A stretch of DNA of 64,000 bases, from contig OZ022261.1 of NCBI GenBank assembly GCA_963978905.1, forward strand, positions 29,385,686 to 29,449,685, read 5' to 3'. The notes under the pieces were generated by a model. The model did no database searches. It was not told where the DNA came from and saw only the letters and a program-made list of their open reading frames with translations. The DNA comes from Trichostrongylus colubriformis. Taxonomy: Eukaryota > Nematoda > Chromadorea > Rhabditida > Trichostrongylidae. Below are positions 24,676 through 36,300 of the stretch, one piece after another (within the stretch, counting starts at the first letter, position 1; each line of letters begins with the position of its first letter). A program made the position numbers and the translations under genes.

Positions 24676-27600
24676 ACTGCACCGGCTGGCAGTTCTCCAG
24701 TCATCGGGTACTGCGGCGTATATCTCGAAGGTTTAGTGACTACCTTAAGTACACCATAACCGTGCTCTTTCCTTACCATTGGTTAGTAATTCAAAAACGA
24801 AGCGTCCTTTTTCAGATGTGGATAGATTTTATGATTTTCGATGATATCAATGTCGATCAAAAGAACTCTACATAATAGAATGGTGAAAGAAATTGGATTT
24901 CTAAACATCACCAACAAGTGGTTATGGTGGAATCAAGGGTGTTATTTTGAGAGGAAAAACTTATCGTTGCTTTACTAGTGATTGTCCTCATTTTACATTC
25001 ATAAAATTTTGGCCAGCTATTTCTTATGGTGCTTCCATGAATTTATGTCAAAGCCGCGTTACGAATATTTGATTCCACTTCGAATTTTCGATTGTTCATA
25101 CTAAAATCGTGGTGGTGCGTGACGTGAAAAATTCTGAAGTGAAACACACAATTTTCTGCCCAATGATGGAAGAGACCACTAGGGTCAGCGATGATTAGGC
25201 TCCGCGCTTTGAGACACTCGAATCGGGTCACCGCGCCACTCGAGCTGCGCGGGTGTGTACCCATATGTCACGATTCCGCACCGCGGTGTGTCTCAAGCGA
25301 AGCGATGCGGACGAGCTGAAGGCGCCGTGTTGTTGGGTCTCAAAACAATTACAAGTCATCGCATGTACAAGTCATTGCCCCTAGCATTACCCTAAAATCG
25401 CTCAAAGGCCCATCTCTAGAGGCACGATTAGCTCGCGCACACGGCATCGCACGCCGCTGCCGTTGTGCGAAATTCCGACATAAGGGTACGCACCGGAGCT
25501 GCGGCATCGCGCGCGTTAGATGCCCTACTGCTCCCGTTGTGATGTGGCCTCCTTCTCGCGTGACTTGACCCAATTCAGTTTATTATCGAACACCCAAGCT
25601 GTGCTCATCAGCTTATCACCTGCTAATCAGCTCACAGGTCAAATATCTTATTCAAAACAGCAAAGTAAGGTAAGTCAAGTGAGGACATGTGAATAAATAC
25701 AATGAACTTGAACGAGACACAACAGTAGTGCAAAATAGATAGGAAGTGGCTGCAAAGAGGCACACTTATTTCGAGAGCTCATTTACTCTGCATCTGTAAC
25801 TCTTGATATTGCATCGAGTTTATTGGCACTAGCAAAAAATCCATTTAAACCGACCTGAGATAAGAGGAACCGAGTGCTGGGAGATTTGCGTGGGGGGGGG
25901 TTTATTCGGTGACATTGACTGTAAGATGGATCAGTACATGATTAGATGCCGAAATTTCCGCTTGCGGCCAGCAGCACATTGCAAGGGGATCAAGGCAATG
26001 GTTCACTCAAGGGTGCCGCGTGTTATCGTTAGGACACGCTTCGCACCGTGGCGTGCCATATGCGACGCAATGTGTGCGGGCTAGGGGCGCCGTATCTAGT
26101 TGGGTCCTGAAGCGATCAACTTGTCCTGTGCTTGATCTTTGTCTTCAAGACACTATTCCGCACACAAGCATGCCTAGTGCGCGTGCCCTGACCTAAAGCA
26201 ACATGCTGGGTTACTGGGGTGCGTGCAGATATGACAGCGAATCGCTTCGCGGCGTTTCACTCGAGGTGCCACCAGTACGACTCGCCGTATCGATTGCCCT
26301 TGGGAGCCGGCCGAGCGTGATTGCGTCACCTCTGCGATTCCACTGATGCCACACTGCCTCACTTGAAGGCTGCCATGCCCTGCCACTGGCACTCGCACCC
26401 GCCGCGCCGCTCGCCGCGGGCGGCTACGCGATTCGCTGTCATGTCTGCACATACTCCGGTCACAGCGGTAAACTGGCAATTCAATCCGGTAATTAAGCGA
26501 TATCCATTTAGAACTAATTGTGAGCATTTTGAAACAACTATGCGTATCGAGTGGTAGTACACGCAGGTGGCGGGTTTTCAGAGTTCGTTTCCTGCTTAGC
26601 TTTTCATCCAAACGACGGAAACTTCAGGAGCAGGTTAGAAGGCTTTAAAGCTAACAAATATTCTCGAAGCCTGCGACGACATCCGTATTGTTTCTAGAAA
26701 CCTCGGATTAGTAACACAGGAATTTATTGTTGCCAGCAGCACAGCTGCGCGAGAGTCAAGGCGGCGGCACATTCAAGTGTGCCCACGGTTCTGGGCGCAC
26801 TTGAATGAGTTCAGATTTCGCACACGTCGCGAGCGGCAAAATGCGCGACACTGCGTCCTGACCTGAAGCCACACACCCGCTAAGGCTGCAAACTGGCGAG
26901 CCGAAGTTGTCCCTCGTTGAATTCTTGAGTAGTTACAGAAATAACTCGACACTCTGAAGCCAGTCCAGAACTCACTTTTTTCGTAATTTCTTCAAAAATG
27001 CAGTGTTAGTAAGGCCAGTGATATGATGAATCATGGAGAATAAGAAGCATATCAACTAGTAAGTAGATGTTCAGTGAAAGTTTAGTACCGTACGGAACTG
27101 TCATCCAACGAAAAGATGGAATTTGTGAAATTATCCAACAATGTATAAAATACAAATTGTTCAACATACATCAATCAATGCTGGTACAACAATATGTGAA
27201 GTTGCACTGGATAATTGAGCAGTAAAACACATAATACAGTGAGGTTTACACAATTCCTAAACCATTTCAGCGTAGGATTTCGGTAAGGTATTCTCTTCAG
27301 TGATTAGGAGAGTACATATGAGAACAACAACACAACCTCAGGACTACATCGTAACGTTTGTGAGAACCGTCATAGTGAAATATTCAAAGTGAATTAGATG
27401 TATGAGTTTTAGGTTAACATATTTAAAGCGAAATGCCCTCTGTGTAATGGCAATAACGAGTTTATGACGTAGGTAGGTGAGTCGGCTAGTCATCACGAGC
27501 TGAAACGACCTGCTCACTGATCTCAGCCATCGCCGACAATGTGGTGCTAATCCAATGTTGCAACGTGCTCTTTTTCTTCCCGCCATCTCTTGTGTGGACT

Positions 27601-27686
27601 TCGGACTGAAAAATATATGTACCTTCAAATTGTGTAAGAAGAAAGGATACCAAAGAGTAAAATTAGATGGTTCGCAAGGAAACTAT
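24676..27686. other. Upstream of the U2-like gene to the mariner
   Basis: The first 100 nt would hold the U2 promoter; no TATA box is seen and I could not confirm a proximal sequence element. The rest has family A (25198-25262, 25425-25580), C (25990-26140) and B (26217-26456) repeats and another GC-rich fragment at 26730-26880. No gene is supported. Confidence 0.4.
26217..26456. repeat. GC-rich family B, copy 1
   Basis: The ends TGCAGATATGACAGCGAATC and ATTCGCTGTCATGTCTGCA are inverted. The core matches the 49020-49253 copy. Open frames on both strands here are by-products of the GC-rich repeat. Confidence 0.78.
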
Positions 27687-28576
27687 TAGGTTGGTGAAAA
27701 AGTCCTGGGACACCAATTTCAAAAAAAAGTTAAAATTCGAAAAAAGGATCCGTGGGTCGATCGACGTTACAGATCAATAGCCACACATTCGTAGATAACA
27801 CTGAACTTATTTCGACTTATTTCGACTTGGGTGTCCCACGAACTGAGCGATTCAGATCGGTCATCGAGGTTAAGCATCGCTCAGTCTCTCCTCAGTCGAT
27901 TCCGGATTAAGGACTTTCTGGGAGGGGTCGTTACAGGGGATGAATCCTGGGTCTTCTACGCGAATCATAGCAGGAGAGTCCAGTGGTTTCTCTAAGGAGA
28001 AGCGGCTCCGACTCAATCGAAGACAGACACCCATCAAGAAATGGTGATGCTGTGCTGTTGGTGGGACTCACAAGGAATGCTTTGCCACGAATTTCTCGAA
28101 AGTGGTACCACAGTAACCGCAAGCATCTAGCCTAATCAGCTGCAGAAGTTGAGCGAGGCAATGCAACAAAAGCGGCCAGGACGGGAAAATGTTTACTTTC
28201 TTCATGACAACGCACGCCCTCATGTTGCAAGAATGTCTCGGGAGAAGTTGGAGGAGCTTGGATGGGAAGTACTGCCTCACCCTCCGTATTCGCCCGACCT
28301 TGCCCCTTCCGATTATCACCTATTTAGGGCCCTCAAACAAAATCTCAGAGATAAGGAATTTAATGATCAAGCTCAACTTGAATCGGAGGTGACGCGCTTC
28401 TTCGACTCACAGCCAGCTTCCTTCTTGAGAAAAGGTATTCGTGATCTGCCCAAAAAATGGCAAAGTGTTATCGAGGCAGAAGGTGATTACTTTGTGATTT
28501 GAAATGACGAAGAAATAAAGTTTTTAAAATTTGAAAGAAAAGTTCTCAGTGTCCCAGGACTTTTTCACCAACCTAA
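27687..28576 (+). mobile_element. Mariner element, cecropia-type, deleted at the transposase N-terminus
   Basis: Perfect 28-bp terminal inverted repeats start TTAGGTTGGTGAAAAAGTCC (27687-27714 and 28549-28576), flanked by TA on both sides. The 890-bp length compares with about 1.3 kb for full mariners. What remains starts at the linker (STWVSHELSD near 27825) and includes the first catalytic Asp (VVTGDESWVFY near 27940), FLHDNARPHVA with the second, and YSPDLAPSDYHLF with the third Asp (D,D34D). The helix-turn-helix part is missing, and a TAA at about 27994 and a TAG near 28130 break the frame. The C-terminal 117 codons (28149-28502) are open. Identical termini suggest it was moved recently by a source element, possibly of the hookworm bandit type (inference). 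Confidence 0.92.
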
Positions 28577-28599
28577 TAACAAGGAAAGGCTCCTGGGTC

Positions 28600-28672
28600 C
28601 AGGGTGGAGCAGCCGGTAAGGTGTCGGGCCACAATCTATGGCATGAGAGTTCGAATCCTTGATGCGCGTGCT
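28600..28672 (+). repeat. tRNA-like unit next to the mariner
   Basis: TGGAGCAGCCGG (28605-28616, one mismatch to the A box) and AGTTCGAATCC (28648-28658, B box), starting about 25 bp after the mariner end. No full cloverleaf. Confidence 0.4.
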
Positions 28673-30124
28673 TTTGTTTTTTACCCGTTTTTTTTTACGC
28701 GATTATTCTGCGATAGTAAGGAATTTAGGGTTGTTGCGTAGAACGATATTCTGCGATTGTGGAGAATGAAGGGCTGTTGCGTAGAACGACTATGATATTC
28801 GCGCTCAGGGGCTCGAATTACCTCTCTGTGTAAACTTTTAGCCAAATCGAGTTTTTGGCCCAACTTCGGAAAACTTGGGATGCCGAGGGGGTAAGTGGTA
28901 GTTTTTGAATTTTTTTTTCTACAAAAAAATCATGCAACTGAACGAAGATAACCTAGGCATGTCTATTACAGATGCTCATGACAAAAATGTGCGTAACAGG
29001 CGTCAAATAAGGGCATTTTCTCGGCAAGAGTCAACGACTTCTCTTCGTTGAATGGGTTGCCAGCCCATGAATTTTTCCGAATTTGGTCAAATTCTCAAAT
29101 TGGCTAAAAACATGCACCTCAGGGTAATTACATTCCCTGAACACGTAAAACACACTGGCTTTGCACGAGAACGACTGGCTCGCGCGCTGCGGGCTCCCGA
29201 ACTTACCGCGTAATAGTATTATTTGTTCAGGAAAACCTCCAAAACTCCACACCCAGAGTCGTTTAGGGCAGATTTGAGATCCTCGTTTGAAAGTATAGTG
29301 GAACTGATACAGCTCATCTTAAATGGCCACGGTGACCCGGGAGCCTTAAGTTATGAACAAAATGCCTCTCGGTCGTGCAAGGAAGGGACGAAAATGGTAC
29401 CCAGAAAGCACAAGTGCGAGTTTGACTCCTCTTCGAGACTGAAAATTTCGGCCGTAATCCGGTATTCCTACGGCAATGCAATATCAATCCGTCTTGTGGC
29501 TCACGGACATCGCGGACTCAGTTCAAACAGTTCAAACTCTCACGCAAGGGAGGTTCATTATCCTGCTCTCGTTGGCTTTTTTCTAAGCGACTTACTCCTT
29601 CACGGAGTTTGCTTCAGGAAACTCGATTTGGGTCATCGCGCGCGTCAATCACATCGCTGTGAATGAGCCGCGCGCTAAGGGCGCGACCACTGTTCCTCGC
29701 ATGACCTGATCCAATTGATGGATTCCGACGTAAACCTCTTCGTTCCCAGGGGTCCCCCTTACGTCTGAGATGCAGTGCACGAGTTCAAGTGATTTCGTAA
29801 CCGACTTTATTATCAGAGAATTCGTAAGGTACAGCACGGGGTCGTTGCTCAAACCTATGAAGACGCAACTATACTGAGAGAAAGTCTAAGCATGGATAGG
29901 ATAGGGCTTTATAAAGGAAACCGCACTGCGATGTGACGCTCTGTTTGCGCGCGAGTTGGTCATTCGAATTGCGTGTAGCACGTTGTGGAGTGACTATATT
30001 CTTACATACGCTAATGCATAATTCACTTCTCCAGAGTTCTTAGAGCACATCCTCGTTCGAGTCTGAAGGTTCGAGCTGGATCATCATAGGTTGAAAAGCA
30101 TCAAAGGAAGTGTCGCTCTGCCTC
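28673..30124. other. Downstream flank of the kinase gene
   Basis: Repeats related to the tRNA-box family (29115-29480, including TCGCGCGCTGCGGGCTCCCG) and a family A copy (29618-29722). No gene is supported. Confidence 0.4.
29806..29811 (-). promoter_or_regulatory. Candidate polyadenylation signal of the kinase gene
   Basis: AATAAA on the minus strand. It is the first one noticed after the proposed TAA stop at 30125. The spacing of about 315 nt is plausible for a nematode 3' UTR, but the hexamer is common in AT-rich DNA. Confidence 0.3.
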
Positions 30125-30322
30125 TTAGTGGGCCAGGAGGCGTGGCAAAAACGCGCTCACGTCGTACCAATGAAGGTCTATGTGGACCCCATCATCTAGC
30201 GAACGCGGCATATGTTCAACTCTAGTGTGATTCGTACATAACGGTAAAGTGTTTGAATAATGAACACCACTAACCCGAACAAATTCGCTGGGCACATAAA
30301 CGAATACGTCGTCATCATCACT
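30125..30322 (-). CDS. Kinase exon 10 (proposed terminal exon)
   Basis: Acceptor CCATTTCAG, phase 0, 65 codons then TAA. It starts with the acidic tract SDDDDVFVYVPSEF and has no domain I know. An internal GTTAGT after FVR could act as a donor, so only the first 16 codons are secure. An AATAAA lies at 29806-29811 on the same strand, about 315 nt after the stop. Confidence 0.6.
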   Translation of the reverse strand, partial: SDDDDVFVYVPSEFVRVSGVHYSNTLPLCTNHTRVEHMPRSLDDGVHIDLHWYDVSAFLPRLLAH

Positions 30323-33300
30323 CTGAAATGGACAATGTTAATTTGCACCAACATAAATACTGTAGCACTTCAAAACGTTAGTCTTCGCAGTAGGATTAGA
30401 TTGGCTAAGAAGCAGAAATTATTGTAGATGCATGCAAGTTTTAGTTTCAAGCACTCTGGAAAAGGGAAGTCGAATTACCTGCAGGATATTGTGACGAGAA
30501 AGAAGCTTCACGACTCCTAACAGTCACTAGTGATGCATAGATAATTATTAATTAATTAATCAAGTAATTTATTTTGCCACATCATGACAATGAATTGAGC
30601 CTTGTGATTTGAATCCGTGAATAAAACTCTGTCAGCGCTTGTCTTTGTTGGTTCCAAAACCTTTCGAAACAACGATCTACACAGCGCGTATGTATTTTGA
30701 ATTTGACATATATTATGTACATGCAAGCAGCATCACAAAACACCATAGAAATGTGGGAGATAAAGTGATAGTGATAGAAGCACAAAAAATTGTAGGAGAG
30801 GATAGAAGAAAAACGGCTAATCATTATTTTTGCTTCCACACTAAGGGTTGCTTTCACACTTCGAAACGCCCCATCAGCGCTACGGTTATCGATCATGCAC
30901 GCGTAAAATCATTACCCATCTTAAAGTACATGCGCTAGAAGGGTGAACTGAAATGTGAAGGCAGCCGCAGTAAATAGATGTGTAACCGCATGGATGTGCA
31001 AAAATTGTGCGTAGAAGGCACAGATAAAATGAAGAACATCGATTTCATTTCTGAAATGGGGGGAAGAACTGAACAATTGTGCGAAACAAATAGGAAAAGA
31101 AGAAATTGTGGATGGATAGTAAAAGGGAGAAGGAAACGAAAACGTCAACAAAATTATGTAGCCATTTATACAGAATCGTCTACCTTGACTGGCTTTAACA
31201 GCTTTTCTTTTGCTATGCATTTTCGCATATCTTTAGCTGTCCATCGATCTTTGACCCGCGGTGTGAGGGTTCTGAAACACACTTTCCTTTCAGTCAATAG
31301 CGCTGCATGAGACACAGAAAGATGGGTAAGTTATCCAAGTTTGCAGTACAAAACCGTGGTCATTGCGATGTTAAATAATATAAGAACCTTTCCCGATACA
31401 TAAATGTCGACCACGAAAAAGAATTAGCATGCGCTGGACACATGAGTAGCGACAGGACACTCGAACTGGGCACCGCACTGAGGATCGCGAATGCCGCCTT
31501 CTCGCGTGATTGCCTGATTTAAGCGTACTGTTGCACGGTCTTGGACACATCAACTGAAGTTCTTAACTTCTTATTAGCGGATATTGGAAATCATTTTCGA
31601 AGTGAATGAAGTGACAGGAGTTGTGGAATGGGTGTAAGCTCAAAACCTTACAATCTCTTCAACTAGAGATGTGGGCCACTGAATTCTCTCTTACAGGTCG
31701 CTAAAAACTATGTATGCCAGGACTGGTCTGAAAGAACAGAAGCGACGTCGTGTAGTACCTAAATGACGGATGTGCGACAAAACACTCGAATTGGGTCAGG
31801 TCACTGAAGCATGCGGCGCTCACGCCGCATTCACAATGGAACCAGCAAAGCACTTTCCGCAACCAGTGGCGTATCGAGTGTCCTGTCGCACACCTTTGGG
31901 TAAAATGAACCCATGAAAAAGGGGCTCAAGAAGAGCAGTACCAGAAACGGAGACCAGCGTTTTCCCCAACTCTATTCGGTTTCTCTACGAAGAATATGAA
32001 ACGATAACGAACTTTTTCATGAGTTTCAGCGCTTTTTCACTGAATGGCGTCCACCGCTTTGGTAACGTCGGATTTTTCCGTTTCAACCATTGCTCCCATT
32101 CCCAATATGGTTTACACATTATCGACGCCTTTTGCCACGGGAATCGTCCTCTTATACAATAATAGAATATCACACCTGAAAAACGATACATTTTATAAAA
32201 TTATCTTCCAAACAGGCATCATCTGCATCGCTTTGCCTCGGCAGCACCCTGCGCCGATAAAATTACCGTAGAAAAAAATTATGACCCCTCCTACCATAAG
32301 TGATAGATGAGTTGTGGTTATCCATGGGTGTGTAGAACTAGGTCAGGTCGCGGGGTCGCGTAGATTTTGTGGCGGCGTCGCGCAGGTACATATGATGATT
32401 AAACTAACTCAATAAGGTCCACCTTCCTCGAGGAGGTTCAAATATGACCTACCCCTCGGTGAATGGTGTCCCTATCTGTTATGGGATGTGGTGTCAAGTG
32501 GGGAGCATATACAACCCTAGACCAATACCAAAAAAAGTTGGACTCATATGCCTTTACGGCTCCCATCCGAACAAAAATGATGGCTCCCTAGCTATGTACC
32601 GGTAATTTGGAAATCATTTGAACACCTTGTCAGTTTTATATGGCGGATCGAATGTTGAGGGCCTTTGCAGGACTGATCATGCTATATTCAAAATCCGATC
32701 CTTCGACTCATTATGAAACATAAAAAAGTGCGAAATTCCAAGTTCCTCAAAGGGGATGTTGCATGATGTAGGATTACACCATTTTGTAGACTAGGAAAAG
32801 TGTATTGTATATGACGAGACACTATGCAAAACGTATCACTTCCGAAGAAGAAAATCTTCTTCAGAAAAACGACATTACTATGGAACGACCCAGTGCAGTT
32901 TGATGAAGGATCAAGTATTGCGTTGACGGAAAACTTTTTTTTCTCACTTTCTTCATTTTGGGGAATTCTATTCCCCCATATGACTGATTATGGATTACGT
33001 TTGGTGGTAGTATAAGGATAAAGTGGGGACTGTGAAGACGTCGTTCGATAACCATAGTACCATCAAATGGCTGGTGCACACTACTGTGCGCGTAATACTA
33101 TGGGCGTCAGTAGGTCGACCGAAATTTATTTTCCTGACAAATGTTACCAGTATCCATTATCCCATCAAGCTTGGCCCACTTTGGGAGGGTCTCTGCTCGT
33201 TCCAAGTTTCATGCTTCGACGTTGATCATTTAACTATAGTACCATCAGTTGGCTGGTGCACAACTGATGGTACTATAGTTAAATGATCTTCACTTCTACA

Positions 33301-36300
33301 CATTTTTTCCTAGTCTCTAGGCTACACTGGAACCGAAGTATGAATTTTTAATCTGCGTACCATCCATTTGGGTGCGCTTCACCCACTGTAACCAGACCTC
33401 CTTCATGACTTTCAGAAATTCATGTTTGACTTATCACATCTTTTCCTCACCTATGGATCATTTCGAACCGAAAGAGCAATTTTCAATCCGAAGACCGACC
33501 GTTTCAGTGCACGCCCCGCCCACAATGGGCGGAGCCTAGGTGGGTTCATGTATGCCCCCTACCTATTGTCCCATACCCTATCCATCTCAAACTTCTCCTC
33601 ACCTCTAAAGGCCGTTTTTCATCTAATGCCCAATCTCTGCCCACCACAGCAGAATGTCCACCCACCACTGAAAACTCAAAGTATTTTCAAGATGGCTTGG
33701 ACATTTGTCATGTTTGCCATTGCTCTTCCTATGTTCTATGTCGCATTGGGACCGAGCTATAGAGAGCTTTGTTGTGTTGTAAGGACCGCCCATTCGGGGT
33801 GCGCTCCGCCCACCATGCCCAGGCCTCCTTCATGACTTTCAAAAACCCATCACTAACCCTAATCTGCTTTTTCCTACGTTTGGGTCATACTGGAACGCAA
33901 CTGACAATTTTCGGTGTGGAAACGGAACATCTCAGTGCATGCTCCGCGCACGGTGGGCGGAGTTTAACATAGACCGTGTGTGCTCCTTAGTTCTTTTCCC
34001 ACACCCTACCCATCTCAAACTTGTCCCCATCGCCACAGGTCGTTTCTCATGTAATGCTCATGCTCCCCCCACAACTGCAGAATGTCCGCCTACAACTGAA
34101 TATTCCTTTCTCTTCGTAGTCCCACCTACTTTTGTCAAACACCTACTTTTCTCCATGTATTTATATCACTCTCGAAATCTGCAATTTTCATAGTGAGCAC
34201 CACACGATTAAATGCACGCTCCGCCCACCGCGGGCCGGTTTTCGCTCATTGGAAGTGTGTTCAAGATGGCATGGGCATTATTCATTTCTACTTTTTCCAG
34301 GTCTCGAGGCTGCGTTGAAACCGATAATGAATTTTTGTTGTATGGATCGCCCATTCGGGGTGCGCTCCACCCACTGTGCCCAGGCCTCTTTCGTGGCCTT
34401 CACAAAACCCATAGGTGACCTTTACCCATCTTTTCCTCAAATTTCGGGCACATTCGAAGCCAATTAGCAATTTTCGGTCCGGAAATGGAACATTCTAGTG
34501 CACTCCCCGTCCGTCGTGTGCGGAGCCCATGTGTGATTCTTTACTTCTTGTCCCATGCCCTACGCTCCCGACCTATCTCTATCTCCACAGATTGTTTTTC
34601 ATGTTATGCCTGGTTTCGTGACAGACGGAGGGACGGACAGACACGAAGCGTTTTATATATACCAGGATCATAGTGCAAATCAGTGATTAAACAACTTTTT
34701 TTGGAGACCACCTGATCGCCTACAAAACACTCAAAAACAGATCGGTGAGGATTCCTCGAGCGATTTTCTCACCAAATACAACCCCTCTTTTCCAAACATA
34801 TCACCCTACCCAATGGTTCATTACCCATACTTCACACTGCTCTGATGGGTGATTAAAGGTAGTAGCAGGGGTAATGTGAGTAATTAGTACTCCTGAAATA
34901 AGCCACCAAAATCCACCAAAATAAAAGCTCTGGATCCACAAAGACATTATGTGGCGAATTTTTCAAACAGTGGGAAGGGGGTGTTACTTCTCGGGGTCGT
35001 TCCATTCCGTTTTTTCCTCTCCTTCGTAAAAGAAAGGGCCTGGACTTTCGTCTTCAATAATCTTTTGATATTCGAACCAGTCTTCCCTACCACTACCTTT
35101 AAGGCCATCTGATTTTCCAGGCGTTCAGCTCCACTGCCAATTTTGGCTGCGCGTCATCGCCTTGACTTATTAATCGTGTGAAACGAGATTGCGGCATCCA
35201 TCTACTCCCATCTGCATGGAAGCCATCGGTAACATTTATTTACTTGGCAGAGCTCGTTGTGTCACGTTTGACGGAACAGCATTAACGGGATCGGCCGCTG
35301 GCTGCAAGTTCGAGTACCAGCCACTTGAGCGTTGTGGTCTCCAATTAGCATAGACGGCTATTTTGGGAGAACATTCAATAGGGAAAGGGAAAGAAATTGA
35401 AATGAAGCATGGCGTCAGTCAAACTGCAAGTGACGAACAAATTACTCTACACGACTGGTAATATCATAACGATGGACAACAGACAATACTGAAGCAGCGC
35501 CTGATTCGACAGCAAAGGACAACAGAATGGAGCCCCGACGCCCTGCACCTTACTATTCCAGCTCGTTCATTCGGTATATAGTTGTGGTAGCATCTCCCTT
35601 TTCCCCCAGCTGAGTAATCATGCTCTTCCGGTCCCTGTGGGCGGCATAGTTCATAGAAACACATGTTCTTCGTACTTCCGCTACCCTCACGCACCCCACT
35701 CGGTACACAAAACTAAGCAACCGCGAATGTTACATTCGATCCACACAATAAATTCATCGAATTGCATAGTGTTTCGCTATCAAACACTGATATGACGATG
35801 CGTTAGGCAGCGTTTTGGTCAGTTCCCTACAGAACAGCTGTTAAACGAGATGCTTTGATAGCGGATGAAAGTGCATCTCACTAGGCATCTGCTAAGTCCG
35901 ATAGTCCTTGATGACATGACTTCAACAAAAAACGCGCTCGATCCGCCACACGCCTTTTAGTGGAGCTTAAGCGATGGTCAAGTAATCAAGTACATAATGT
36001 GGGTAACTACGTATGACTGTTTCAGAGACAAAAGACTAAAGAGGGGATAAATCATCTTGCTCTGACCGATTTATATCCCCCCTTCCCACGGACTTGAAGG
36101 AATCGTCCACAAAATTTGAGTTTTTCTGTAACCCATATATTTATGTCTATCCGCATGCTACGAGCCCCATGTGAAGTTTCACGCGAAAAAACAAAAATCC
36201 GGCTGAGATATAGCTCCTCAAAGTTATGCCATATGAGCGGGAAGGAGGGGCCGAGAAGGCCGTAGGAGCATAGGGGCGACGGTCACGTGGTCAGGGACAC

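Noticed and set aside
30482..30518. Short exon GVVKLLSRHNILQ with a GTAATT donor between kinase exons 9 and 10
   Set aside because: It resembles a kinase C-terminal helix but its phase does not fit exon 9, which joins directly to exon 10.
31282..31326. Plus-strand micro-exon between CTTTCAG and GTAAGT beside kinase exon 9
   Set aside because: Antisense to the kinase gene with no partner exons; chance match.
33422..34467. Several open frames on the plus strand
   Set aside because: They track the tandem GC-box repeat and are shared between its units, not between genes.
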